DNA from: Stenotrophomonas maltophilia
GTDB taxonomy: Bacteria > Pseudomonadota > Gammaproteobacteria > Xanthomonadales > Xanthomonadaceae
DNA length: 6,038 nucleotides
Assembly: GCA_002387845.1 (NCBI GenBank)
Contig: DGLB01000019.1
Span: 1-6,038 of the forward strand
Direction of reading: 5' to 3'
Shown: piece after piece, positions 1-5,543 of the stretch
Layout: every line of letters begins with the position of its first letter
How positions within the stretch are numbered: the first letter of the stretch is position 1
The notes under the pieces: generated by a model
What the model saw: only the letters and a program-made list of their open reading frames with translations
What the model was told of the DNA's origin: nothing
Databases searched by the model: none
Made by a program: the position numbers and the translations under genes

Positions 1-22
1 GCCCAACCGCTGGCGGTTGGGC
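1..22 (-). terminator. Probable intrinsic terminator hairpin downstream of panC, cut by the window edge
   Basis: The two arms GCCCAACCGC and GCGGTTGGGC are perfectly complementary over 10 bp and separated by TG. In practice this would be a 9-bp stem with a 4-base loop. It sits 97 bases past the panC stop codon. On the minus strand any T-tract would lie left of base 1, outside the window, so the terminator call is an inference. No T-run follows the hairpin on the plus strand. It could instead be an intercistronic hairpin if the operon continues. Confidence 0.55.
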
Positions 23-118
23 TGGGGCCCGGAGGGCGGTTCACGGCGTGTCCCGCAAACCCACCCCGACCGGCCCAAATACGGCAACCAATGGCCAACG
101 GCCGGATGCCCGAGCGAA

Positions 119-961
119 TCAGAACTCGAGGTTGTCGATCAGACGGGTGTTGCCGATGCGGGCGGCGATCAGGGCGACGCGGTTGCCGACGTCGCTGTCG
201 GCCGGCTCGGAGAGGTCCGGCAGGCGGATGACCGCGTAGTCGACCTGGAAGCCGGCGGCCTGCAGGGCGGCGGTGGCTTCGGCTTCGATCAGGCTGCGCG
301 CCTTGCCGGCGATGAAGCCTTCGCGTATGCCCAGCAGCACCTGGTGGATGGTGGTGGAGACCGGGCGCTGCTCGCCGTTGAGGTACTGGTTGCGCGAGCT
401 CATTGCCAGGCCGTCGTCTTCGCGGACGATGTCGCCGCCGACGATCTGGATCGGGAAGGCCAGGTCCTCCACCAGCTGACGGATCACCGCCAGCTGCTGG
501 TAGTCCTTCTTGCCGAAGGCGGCCACGTCCGGCTGCACCTGGTTGAACAGGCGGCTGACCACCGTGCACACGCCATCGAAATGGCCCGGGCGGTGCGCGC
601 CTTCCAGCAGGCTGCTGATGCCCGGCACGTGCACGTTGGCCGCCAGCTCGACGCCAAACGGGTACATCGATTCCACCGTCGGCAGCCACAGCACGTCGCA
701 GCCGGCCTGCTCCAGCCCGGACGTGTCCGCTTCCGGCGTACGCGGGTAGCGGGTGAAGTCCTCGTTCGGGCCGAACTGGGTCGGATTGACGAACACGCTG
801 GAGACCACGCGGTCGGCGTACTGGCGTGCCAGCGTGACCAGCGAGTAATGGCCCGCGTGCAGGTTGCCCATGGTCGGGACCAGCGCGACGCGCAGGCCCT
901 CGCGCTTCCAGCCGTTGACGACGGCGCGCAGACGGGACAGTTCGGTGACGGTTTCAATCAT
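119..961 (-). CDS. panC: Pantothenate synthetase (pantoate--beta-alanine ligase)
   Basis: PanC condenses (R)-pantoate with beta-alanine, using ATP through a pantoyl-adenylate intermediate, to make pantothenate, the coenzyme A precursor. It is a cytoplasmic enzyme. The 280-residue product is close to the usual family length of about 280. Visible family motifs are PTMGNLHAGH at residues 29-38 (the HIGH-like nucleotide-binding motif), FVNPTQFGPNEDF at 57-69, FGKKDYQQ at 149-156, and the KMSKS-like GLAMSSRN at 184-191. The start is the ATG whose first bases overlap the panB stop as ATGA. The same frame is open further upstream to about 1216, but that extension lies inside panB and lacks family similarity. 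I see no Shine-Dalgarno before this ATG, which fits translation coupled to panB. It is the last gene of the operon in the window, and panD, the beta-alanine supplier, is not present here. Confidence 0.96.
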   Translation of the reverse strand: MIETVTELSRLRAVVNGWKREGLRVALVPTMGNLHAGHYSLVTLARQYADRVVSSVFVNPTQFGPNEDFTRYPRTPEADTSGLEQAGCDVLWLPTVESMYPFGVELAANVHVPGISSLLEGAHRPGHFDGVCTVVSRLFNQVQPDVAAFGKKDYQQLAVIRQLVEDLAFPIQIVGGDIVREDDGLAMSSRNQYLNGEQRPVSTTIHQVLLGIREGFIAGKARSLIEAEATAALQAAGFQVDYAVIRLPDLSEPADSDVGNRVALIAARIGNTRLIDNLEF

Positions 962-1773
962 GATGCGTAGGCGTGTTCTGCGTCGGGGAAGGAGCCGTCG
1001 CGCACGGCGTCGGCATAGGCACGGACCGCGCCCGCCACCGAACCGCCTTCGGCAAGGAAATCCTTGACGAACTTGGGTCGGCGATGGCCGCTGTCCAGGC
1101 CGAGGAAATCGTGCATCACCAGCACCTGGCCGTCGCAGCCCGGACCGGCACCGATGCCGATGGTGGGCGCGCTGATCTCGGCGCTGATCTGCGTGGCAAT
1201 CGGGGTCGGCACGCATTCCAGCACCACCAGGGTGGCACCGGCGTCGACGGCGGCCTTGGCATCGGCGCGCAGCTGCGCGGCGGCGTCGCCGCGACCCTGC
1301 ACCTTGTAGCCGCCCAGGCGCAGCACCGACTGCGGGGTCAGGCCCAGGTGCGAGCAGACCGGGATCTCACGCTCCACCAGGTGGCGGATGATGTCCAGCT
1401 TGAAACCCGCGCCTTCGATCTTGACCATCTCGGCACCGGCCTGCAGCAGCTGCAGCGACGCCTCCAGCGCGCGCTCGGGCGTGGCATCGGCACCGAACGG
1501 CAGGTCGGCCACCAGCAGCGCCCGCTGCAGCACACGGGCGACCACGCGGGTGTGGTAGACCATGTCGGCCACGGTCACCGGCAGGGTCGAATCGTGCCCC
1601 TGCACCACCATGCCCAGCGAGTCGCCGATCAGGATCAGGTCGACGCCATTGGCGTCGAACGTACGCGCGAAACCCGCGTCGTAGGCGGTCAACATGACCA
1701 GCTTCTGCCCGTTGCGCTTGGCCTCGGCCAGGGCGGGAACGGTCCAGGGTTTGCTGTCTGCGTGGGTGCTCAT
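958..1773 (-). CDS. panB: 3-methyl-2-oxobutanoate hydroxymethyltransferase (ketopantoate hydroxymethyltransferase)
   Basis: PanB transfers the one-carbon unit of 5,10-methylenetetrahydrofolate to alpha-ketoisovalerate, giving ketopantoate, the first committed step to pantothenate. The 271-residue TIM-barrel protein has normal family length. Recognisable segments are LTAYDAGFA at residues 28-36, IGDSLGMVVQG at 49-59, VADLPFG at 88-94, MVKIEG at 116-121 and VLECVP at 184-189. By comparison with the E. coli enzyme as I remember it, D51, D90 and E120 match the magnesium ligands and E186 the catalytic glutamate. The ATG start is consistent with the N-terminus expected for Xanthomonadaceae PanB. 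No other usual start codon occurs in this frame before a TAG at 1815-1813. No Shine-Dalgarno lies just before the ATG. The nearest is 35 bases up, placed for the 11-codon mini-ORF that ends on this start. The stop overlaps the panC start (ATGA). Confidence 0.96.
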   Translation of the reverse strand: MSTHADSKPWTVPALAEAKRNGQKLVMLTAYDAGFARTFDANGVDLILIGDSLGMVVQGHDSTLPVTVADMVYHTRVVARVLQRALLVADLPFGADATPERALEASLQLLQAGAEMVKIEGAGFKLDIIRHLVEREIPVCSHLGLTPQSVLRLGGYKVQGRGDAAAQLRADAKAAVDAGATLVVLECVPTPIATQISAEISAPTIGIGAGPGCDGQVLVMHDFLGLDSGHRRPKFVKDFLAEGGSVAGAVRAYADAVRDGSFPDAEHAYAS

Positions 1774-1805
1774 GTACTGATAACCGGTGGCGATAAGCCC
1801 CGCAT
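1770..1805 (-). CDS. Eleven-codon mini-ORF bridging folK and panB (possible leader peptide)
   Basis: The frame reads MRGLSPPVIST. It starts at an ATG that shares one base with the folK TAA (TAATG) and ends in a TGA that overlaps the panB ATG (ATGA). An AGGAGG lies 3 bases before its ATG, inside the last folK codons. That spacing is short but the match is perfect. The frame differs from panB, so it is not an N-terminal extension. I infer that ribosomes finishing folK, or loading at AGGAGG, could translate this ORF and reinitiate at panB, which has no Shine-Dalgarno of its own. Pro-Pro then Val-Ile codons stand before the stop. Whether the peptide itself matters is unknown, and chance is possible for so short a frame. 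Confidence 0.5.
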   Translation of the reverse strand: MRGLSPPVIST

Positions 1806-2293
1806 TATCCTCCTATTGACGCGATCTGGCTGGCCTCGATACGCATTACAGCGTCCCGCACCCGGCCTTGCCCCGGAATCAGCGCATCCGGGGCGATCTC
1901 GGCCAGCGGCACCAGCACGAACGCGCGCTCGTGCAGGTAGGGGTGCGGCACTTTCAGCTGCGGCAGGTCGATCACCTGCTCGCCATACAGCAGCAGGTCC
2001 AGGTCCAGCGTGCGTGGACCCCAGTGCACGGCGGGGTCGCGGACCCGACCGAAGGCGCGCTCCACCTCCAGCAAGGCCTCCAGCAGCGCCGGGGCCGGCA
2101 GCGCGGTGTCCAGCACCGCGGCGGCATTGATGAAAGGAGGTTGGTCCTCATTGCCCCAGGCCGGGGTGGCGTACAGCTGCGACCGCGCCCGCAGCGTGGT
2201 CTGCGGCAGCGCGGCCAACGCCGTGAAGGCACCGCGCAGGGTCTGCGCGGCGTCGCCCAGGTTGCCGCCCAGGCCGATGCAGGCCAGGGTCAC
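1805..2293 (-). CDS. folK: 2-amino-4-hydroxy-6-hydroxymethyldihydropteridine pyrophosphokinase (HPPK)
   Basis: FolK transfers pyrophosphate from ATP to 6-hydroxymethyl-7,8-dihydropterin, the step before dihydropteroate synthase in folate synthesis. It acts in the cytoplasm. The protein has 162 residues, normal for a monofunctional HPPK. It begins with the family GGNLGD segment at residues 9-14 and carries the HPPK signature HWGPRTLDLDLL at 90-101, in which D97 and D99 match the paired magnesium-binding aspartates and R94 a conserved arginine. HPYLHERAFVL at 117-127 is the other conserved stretch. The start is a GTG 3 bases after the pcnB TAA. It gives the conserved N-terminus without extra residues, but the ribosome site is weak, suggesting coupling to pcnB. 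The pcnB-folK pairing is also seen in E. coli. Its folate product is needed by PanB two frames downstream. Confidence 0.95.
   Translation of the reverse strand: MTLACIGLGGNLGDAAQTLRGAFTALAALPQTTLRARSQLYATPAWGNEDQPPFINAAAVLDTALPAPALLEALLEVERAFGRVRDPAVHWGPRTLDLDLLLYGEQVIDLPQLKVPHPYLHERAFVLVPLAEIAPDALIPGQGRVRDAVMRIEASQIASIGG
1809..1814 (-). promoter_or_regulatory. AGGAGG Shine-Dalgarno at the folK-panB junction
   Basis: A full AGGAGG lies within the last sense codons of folK (ATA GGA GGA TAA). It is 3 bases before the ATG of the 11-codon mini-ORF and 35 bases before the panB ATG. That is too far to serve panB directly, so it decides how panB is likely to be translated: by reinitiation through the mini-ORF. 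Confidence 0.6.
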
Positions 2294-2296
2294 GGC

Positions 2297-3673
2297 TTAC
2301 TCGCCGGCCGGGCCACCGGTGCGCCGACGTCGGCGACGGCGCTTGCGCGGAGCCCCCTCCTCGTCCAGCGCGACCTCGGCCTGCGCCGCTTCCAGGGTGG
2401 AATCCAGTTCGGCACCCGACTGCTGCTGGGCTTCGCGCCAGAACAGCACATCGGCTTCGTGCTCGCTGGAGGCGACCTGGCGCAGCGCCAGGAAGTCGAA
2501 GGCAGCGCGGAAGCGCGGGTGGGTCAAGGTGCGGAACACGCGCTTGCGCTGGCGTGAGCTGAAGCGACCCTGCAGCAGCCAGATCTCCTGCATGGGCAGC
2601 GAGAAGCGGCGCGGCAGCGCGATGGTGGTCAGCTGGTGCAGGGTGACGCGGTCGGCCGCGCGGCGCTGCGCCTCTTCCACCGCCACGCCCTGCTTCTGCA
2701 GGGTGGCCAGGGCGCGGCAGAACGCCGGCCACAGCAGCAGTGCGAACAGGAACGACGGCGATACCGGCTCATCATTGGCCACGCGCAGGTCGGTGCTGTG
2801 CAGGCCCTCGATGACCATGCGGCGCAGCGCGCCACTGCGGTTGCTGCGCAACGCGGCGGCGCTTTCCGGGAACAGCACGTCAAGCAGGCCATAGCGCTCC
2901 AGCCCCTCGAAGCTGGCCACGCCGTGTCCGGACAGGAACAGCTTGAGTACTTCCTCGAACAGGCGGGCCGGGGCGGCTTCGGACAGCAGGCCGGCCAGGC
3001 GCGGCAGCGGCTCGGCGGTCGCCTGCTCGATCTGGAAACCAAGCTTGGCGGCCAGGCGCACCGCACGCAGCATGCGCACGGGGTCTTCGCGGTAGCGCTG
3101 CTCGGGGTCGCCGATCAGCTTCATCAGGCGCGCCTGCACATCGTCGAAGCCACCGGTGTAATCACGCACCGAGAAGTCCTCGATGGCGTAGTACAACGCG
3201 TTGCAGCTGAAGTCGCGGCGCACGGCGTCGTCTTCGATGGTGCCGTACACGTTGTCGCGTACCAGCATGCCGTTTTCCATCTCGCGATCGCCGCTGCCGT
3301 CGTCGCTGTTGGCACGGAAGGTGGCCACTTCGATGATCTCGCGGCCGAACACCACGTGGGCCAGGCGGAACCGGCGGCCGATCAGGCGGCAGTTGCGGAA
3401 CAGCGCCTTGACCTGCTCGGGGGTGGCGTCGGTGGCGACGTCGAAGTCTTTTGGATGCCCGCCGACCAGCAGGTCGCGCACGGCCCCGCCCACCAGGTAG
3501 GCACCAAAGCCGGAATCACGCAGCCGGTACAACACGCGCAGCGCGTTGGGGCTGATGTCCTTGCGGGAGATGTTGTGCTGGTCGCGGGGGATCACGCGCA
3601 GACCGAACGAGGATGGTGCAGAGGAATTGATGTTGGCGCTTCCGGTTGAAGTTTCGGGATTGCCCAATGGCAT
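2297..3673 (-). CDS. pcnB: Poly(A) polymerase I
   Basis: PcnB adds poly(A) tails to RNA 3' ends, which in bacteria marks RNA for decay and quality control. From the chosen ATG the protein has 458 residues, close to E. coli PAP I. The nucleotidyltransferase core is visible as LVGGAVRDLLVGG at residues 60-72 and KDFDV at 75-79, with D76 and D78 the predicted catalytic aspartates. GRRFRLAHVVFG at 99-110 favours PAP over a CCA-adding enzyme. RRDFSCNALYY at 152-162 and RYREDPVRMLR at 193-203 follow. The C-terminus is a basic tail, RKRRRRRRR, near residues 444-452. The frame is open to 3712, but the 13 extra residues would run through the predicted promoter. The ATG at 3673 has no Shine-Dalgarno. 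Upstream in the other direction is tRNA-Glu. It heads the pcnB-folK-panB-panC operon. Confidence 0.95.
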   Translation of the reverse strand: MPLGNPETSTGSANINSSAPSSFGLRVIPRDQHNISRKDISPNALRVLYRLRDSGFGAYLVGGAVRDLLVGGHPKDFDVATDATPEQVKALFRNCRLIGRRFRLAHVVFGREIIEVATFRANSDDGSGDREMENGMLVRDNVYGTIEDDAVRRDFSCNALYYAIEDFSVRDYTGGFDDVQARLMKLIGDPEQRYREDPVRMLRAVRLAAKLGFQIEQATAEPLPRLAGLLSEAAPARLFEEVLKLFLSGHGVASFEGLERYGLLDVLFPESAAALRSNRSGALRRMVIEGLHSTDLRVANDEPVSPSFLFALLLWPAFCRALATLQKQGVAVEEAQRRAADRVTLHQLTTIALPRRFSLPMQEIWLLQGRFSSRQRKRVFRTLTHPRFRAAFDFLALRQVASSEHEADVLFWREAQQQSGAELDSTLEAAQAEVALDEEGAPRKRRRRRRRTGGPAGE

Positions 3674-3688
3674 CGTCGACCATATACT
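3660..3688 (+). promoter_or_regulatory. Predicted promoter of tRNA-Glu with GC-rich discriminator
   Basis: TTGCCC (3660-3665) and TATACT (3683-3688, 5 of 6 matches to TATAAT) are 17 bases apart. The expected start is near 3695, about 23 bases before the mature tRNA. The bases just after the -10 box, AGCGCGC, are almost all G and C, as is typical of stable-RNA promoters under stringent control. The -35 box lies inside the pcnB coding region and the -10 box is shared with the pcnB promoter on the opposite strand. Confidence 0.55.
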
Positions 3689-3712
3689 AGCGCGCTGCGC
3701 CGCTCGCGACAA
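3684..3712 (-). promoter_or_regulatory. Predicted promoter of the pcnB-folK-panBC operon
   Basis: On the minus strand TTGTCG (3712-3707) and TAGTAT (3689-3684) are separated by exactly 17 bases. Each matches the sigma-70 consensus at 4 of 6 positions. The expected transcription start is near 3677, only about 4 bases before the pcnB ATG at 3673. The -10 box occupies the same bases as the -10 box of the tRNA-Glu promoter on the other strand. This is sequence matching only. Confidence 0.5.
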
Positions 3713-3717
3713 AGCAC

Positions 3718-3792
3718 GCTCCCTTCGTCTAGTGGTTAGGACGTGGCCCTCTCAAGGCTAAAACAGGGGTTCGAGTCCCCTAGGGAGCGCCA
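3718..3792 (+). tRNA. tRNA-Glu, anticodon CTC
   Basis: The 75-base gene folds into a full cloverleaf. The acceptor stem pairs GCTCCCT (3718-3724) with AGGGAGC (3782-3788). The discriminator is G3789 and the CCA end is encoded at 3790-3792. The D-arm is GTC/GAC, the anticodon stem is TGGCC/GGCTA (3744-3748 with 3756-3760, one G-T wobble), and the T-arm is AGGGG/CCCCT around TTCGAGT. The seven-base loop CTCTCAA puts CTC at 3751-3753, which reads the GAG glutamate codon. Overall the gene closely resembles E. coli tRNA-Glu. It is transcribed divergently from pcnB and ends in a strong terminator 18 bases on. No copy of its 3' end is seen elsewhere in the window, so there is no sign of an integrated element. 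Confidence 0.97.
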
Positions 3793-3810
3793 TTCGTGAA
3801 GCGCAACAGG

Positions 3811-3839
3811 AAAAAACCCCGCCATGGCGGGGTTTTTTT
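3811..3839. terminator. Symmetric, probably bidirectional intrinsic terminator
   Basis: Six A bases are followed by the perfect palindrome CCCCGCCATGGCGGGG (3817-3832) and seven T bases. The hairpin therefore has a T-tract on both strands. It can end the plus-strand tRNA-Glu transcript, and the minus-strand transporter transcript whose stop codon is at 3881. This is expected for a convergent gene pair. Confidence 0.9.
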
Positions 3840-3853
3840 GTTGCACCGCCTGG

Positions 3854-3875
3854 GCCGGCCAACGGCCGGCGCTAC
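3854..3875 (-). repeat. GTAG-headed extragenic palindrome (REP, SMAG-like)
   Basis: Read on the minus strand, GTAG (3875-3872) is followed one base later by a 7-bp stem, GCCGGCC/GGCCGGC (3870-3864 with 3860-3854), around the loop GTT. The GTAG head plus short GC hairpin is the pattern described for Stenotrophomonas REP elements. It lies just downstream of the transporter stop and before the shared terminator, a usual place for such repeats. Family membership is by pattern only. Confidence 0.7.
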
Positions 3876-3880
3876 CGGCA

Positions 3881-5302
3881 TCACCCCTCCATCTGCTCCA
3901 GCTCCTTGCCCTTGGTTTCGTGCACATAGCGCAGCACGAAGAACACCGAGGCCACCGCTGCGGCCGTATACAGCCCGTAGGCCCCGGCCAGGCCGATCCC
4001 GGTCAGCAGCACCGGGAAGCTGACGGTGATGGCGAAGTTGGCCGTCCACTGCGCCGCGCCCGCCACCGCCAGCCCGGACCCGCGGATCTGGTTGGGGAAC
4101 ATCTCGCCCAGCATCACCCACATGACCGGGCCCCAGGACATGTTGAAGAACACCACGTAGGCGTTGGCCGCCACCAGTGCCAGCACGCCCATCTGGTCGG
4201 ACAGCTGCAGCCGGCCGTCCACCAGCGAGCCGCTGGAGAAGGCCACCACCACCAGCGCCAGGGTCACCGCCATGCCCGCCGAGCCCACCCACAGCAGCGG
4301 CTTGCGGCCGATCCGGTCGATCAGCACCACGGTCAGCAGGCAGGCCCCGATGCTGAGCGCGCCGGACAGCACGTTGATCAGCAGCGCGTCGCTTTCCGAG
4401 AAGCCCACCGCCTGCCACAGCACCGCGCCGTAGTAGAACACCACGTTGATGCCGACCAGCTGCTGGAACACGGCCAGGCCAATCCCCACCCAGACGATCC
4501 GGCGCAGCTTGCCGGTGCCCTTGTCGACCAGGTCGGACAACCGCGGACGGTGCTGGTCCTGGGACAGCGAGGCATCGATCTCGCCCAGCTTCGCCTGCGC
4601 TTCGGCCGGCCCATACAGCCGGGTCATCACCTCCAGCGCCTGTTCACGCCGCCCCTTCACCACCAGGTAGCGCGGGCTTTCCGGAATGACCAGCAGCAGC
4701 ACCAGGAACAGCGCCGACGGAATGGCCTGCATCCAGAACATCCAGCGCCACGCGGCCTGCCCCAGCCACAGCGCCTCGGTGGAGGCACCGGCGGCGCTGG
4801 CCAGCAGGTAGTTGCTCAAGAAGGCGCAGAACAGGCCACTGATGATGGCGATCTGCTGCACCGTGGCCAGCCGGCCGCGATAGCGGGCCGAGGCCACTTC
4901 GGCGATGTAGGCCGGCGACATCACGCTGGCGGCCCCCACCGCGAAGCCGCCGATGACGCGCGCGATCACGAACGCGGTTGACGTATGCGCCGCCCCTGCC
5001 CCCAGCGCCGAGACCAGGAACAGCAGCGCGGCGATGATCAGCACGCCACGCCGGCCCAGCCGGTCGCCCAGCCGGCCGGCGAAGAATGCGCCGATCGCAC
5101 AGCCCAGCAGCATCGACGCCACCTCGAAGCCGATCCCGGCCTCGCTGGACTGGAAGGTCTGCTTCAGGCCATCAACGGTGCCGTTGATGACCCCGCTGTC
5201 GAAGCCGAACAGGAAGCCGCCCAGGGTGGCGACGCAGCTGATCAGGACGATGAAGGAGGTGTTTTCGCCGGGGGCGGCGCTGGCAGCAACGGGTATCGAC
5301 AT
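3881..5302 (-). CDS. Sugar porter family MFS transporter, XylE/GalP-like
   Basis: The 473-residue protein should have 12 membrane helices and import a monosaccharide across the inner membrane. Family motifs are GRLGDRLGRR at residues 76-85 (loop 2-3), PESPR at 207-211 after helix 6, a cytoplasmic loop at about 212-265, QQLVGIN at 280-286, DRIGRK at 329-334, GPVMW at 391-395 and ETKG at 462-465. Compared from memory with E. coli XylE, sugar contacts Q150, Q280, Q281, N286, W395, Q418 and W419 are kept, as is the D35-R115 pair (XylE D27-R133) linked to proton coupling. I therefore infer a proton symporter for a hexose or pentose. The substrate is not certain and no symbol is given. AGGG lies 6 bases before the ATG. 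No sugar-catabolism gene or regulator is beside it. Its 3' end faces tRNA-Glu. Confidence 0.9.
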   Translation of the reverse strand: MSIPVAASAAPGENTSFIVLISCVATLGGFLFGFDSGVINGTVDGLKQTFQSSEAGIGFEVASMLLGCAIGAFFAGRLGDRLGRRGVLIIAALLFLVSALGAGAAHTSTAFVIARVIGGFAVGAASVMSPAYIAEVASARYRGRLATVQQIAIISGLFCAFLSNYLLASAAGASTEALWLGQAAWRWMFWMQAIPSALFLVLLLVIPESPRYLVVKGRREQALEVMTRLYGPAEAQAKLGEIDASLSQDQHRPRLSDLVDKGTGKLRRIVWVGIGLAVFQQLVGINVVFYYGAVLWQAVGFSESDALLINVLSGALSIGACLLTVVLIDRIGRKPLLWVGSAGMAVTLALVVVAFSSGSLVDGRLQLSDQMGVLALVAANAYVVFFNMSWGPVMWVMLGEMFPNQIRGSGLAVAGAAQWTANFAITVSFPVLLTGIGLAGAYGLYTAAAVASVFFVLRYVHETKGKELEQMEG

Positions 5303-5483
5303 GGAAGGCCCTGGCAGAAGAGAGACGGCGGACGGTCAATACGGCAGGTACGGGTGAAGCAGGTTCTCACGGGCGTCCAGCGGCCGGCGGCGCGGGGGGC
5401 GGCAGGCCCCGTTCCACGCCCTGGCTGTCTACCGGTGGGCACGGCTATCTATACCCGCGGGGCGGCGGCGTTGCATCGTGCAC

Positions 5484-5511
5484 TGCGACAAAGCCGCAAC
5501 TGTTCTAGAAT
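5484..5511 (+). promoter_or_regulatory. Predicted fdxA promoter
   Basis: TAGAAT at 5506-5511 matches the -10 consensus at 5 of 6 positions and would start transcription near 5518, about 26 bases before the fdxA ATG. The -35 region is weak: TGCGAC (5484-5489) at 16 bases is the best placed candidate. The 5303-5543 spacer must also hold the transporter promoter on the minus strand. TATAGA at 5453-5448 is a possible -10 there, but has no convincing -35 partner. Confidence 0.4.
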
Positions 5512-5543
5512 TGTCCGGCTTACTGACCGATTCCGATCCAGCC

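Noticed and set aside
93..103. GGCCAACGGCC, the same core as the repeat near 3857, read as another REP
   Set aside because: No GTAG or CTAC head beside it and only a 4-bp stem. It is at most a decayed copy and could be chance in GC-rich DNA.
17..970. Long plus-strand ORF opposite panC
   Set aside because: Antisense shadow of a clear panC. The translation shows no family motif, and such open frames are common in high-GC DNA. The plus-strand ORFs at 973-2130, 2636-3649 and 3824-4981 are rejected for the same reason.
119..1216. Longer panC with an 85-residue N-terminal extension
   Set aside because: The extension lies inside panB in another frame, has no family similarity, and the ATG at 961 gives the normal PanC start and length.
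2297..3712. Longer pcnB starting at 3712 (TTG)
   Set aside because: The 13 extra residues would run across the predicted promoter and nearly into tRNA-Glu. The ATG at 3673 gives a normal family length.
3718..3792. tRNA gene as an integration site for a mobile island
   Set aside because: No integrase gene and no repeated tRNA 3' end in the window. Both neighbours look like core genes.
5334..5339. TTGACC as the -35 box of the transporter promoter on the minus strand
   Set aside because: At 16 to 18 bases downstream there is only TGCCAG-like sequence, which is not an acceptable -10 box.
5395..5409. Short GGGGC/GCCCC inverted repeat in the transporter-fdxA spacer as an operator or riboswitch
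   Set aside because: Only a 5-bp stem in very GC-rich sequence, with no known regulator motif or conserved RNA fold that I can recognise.
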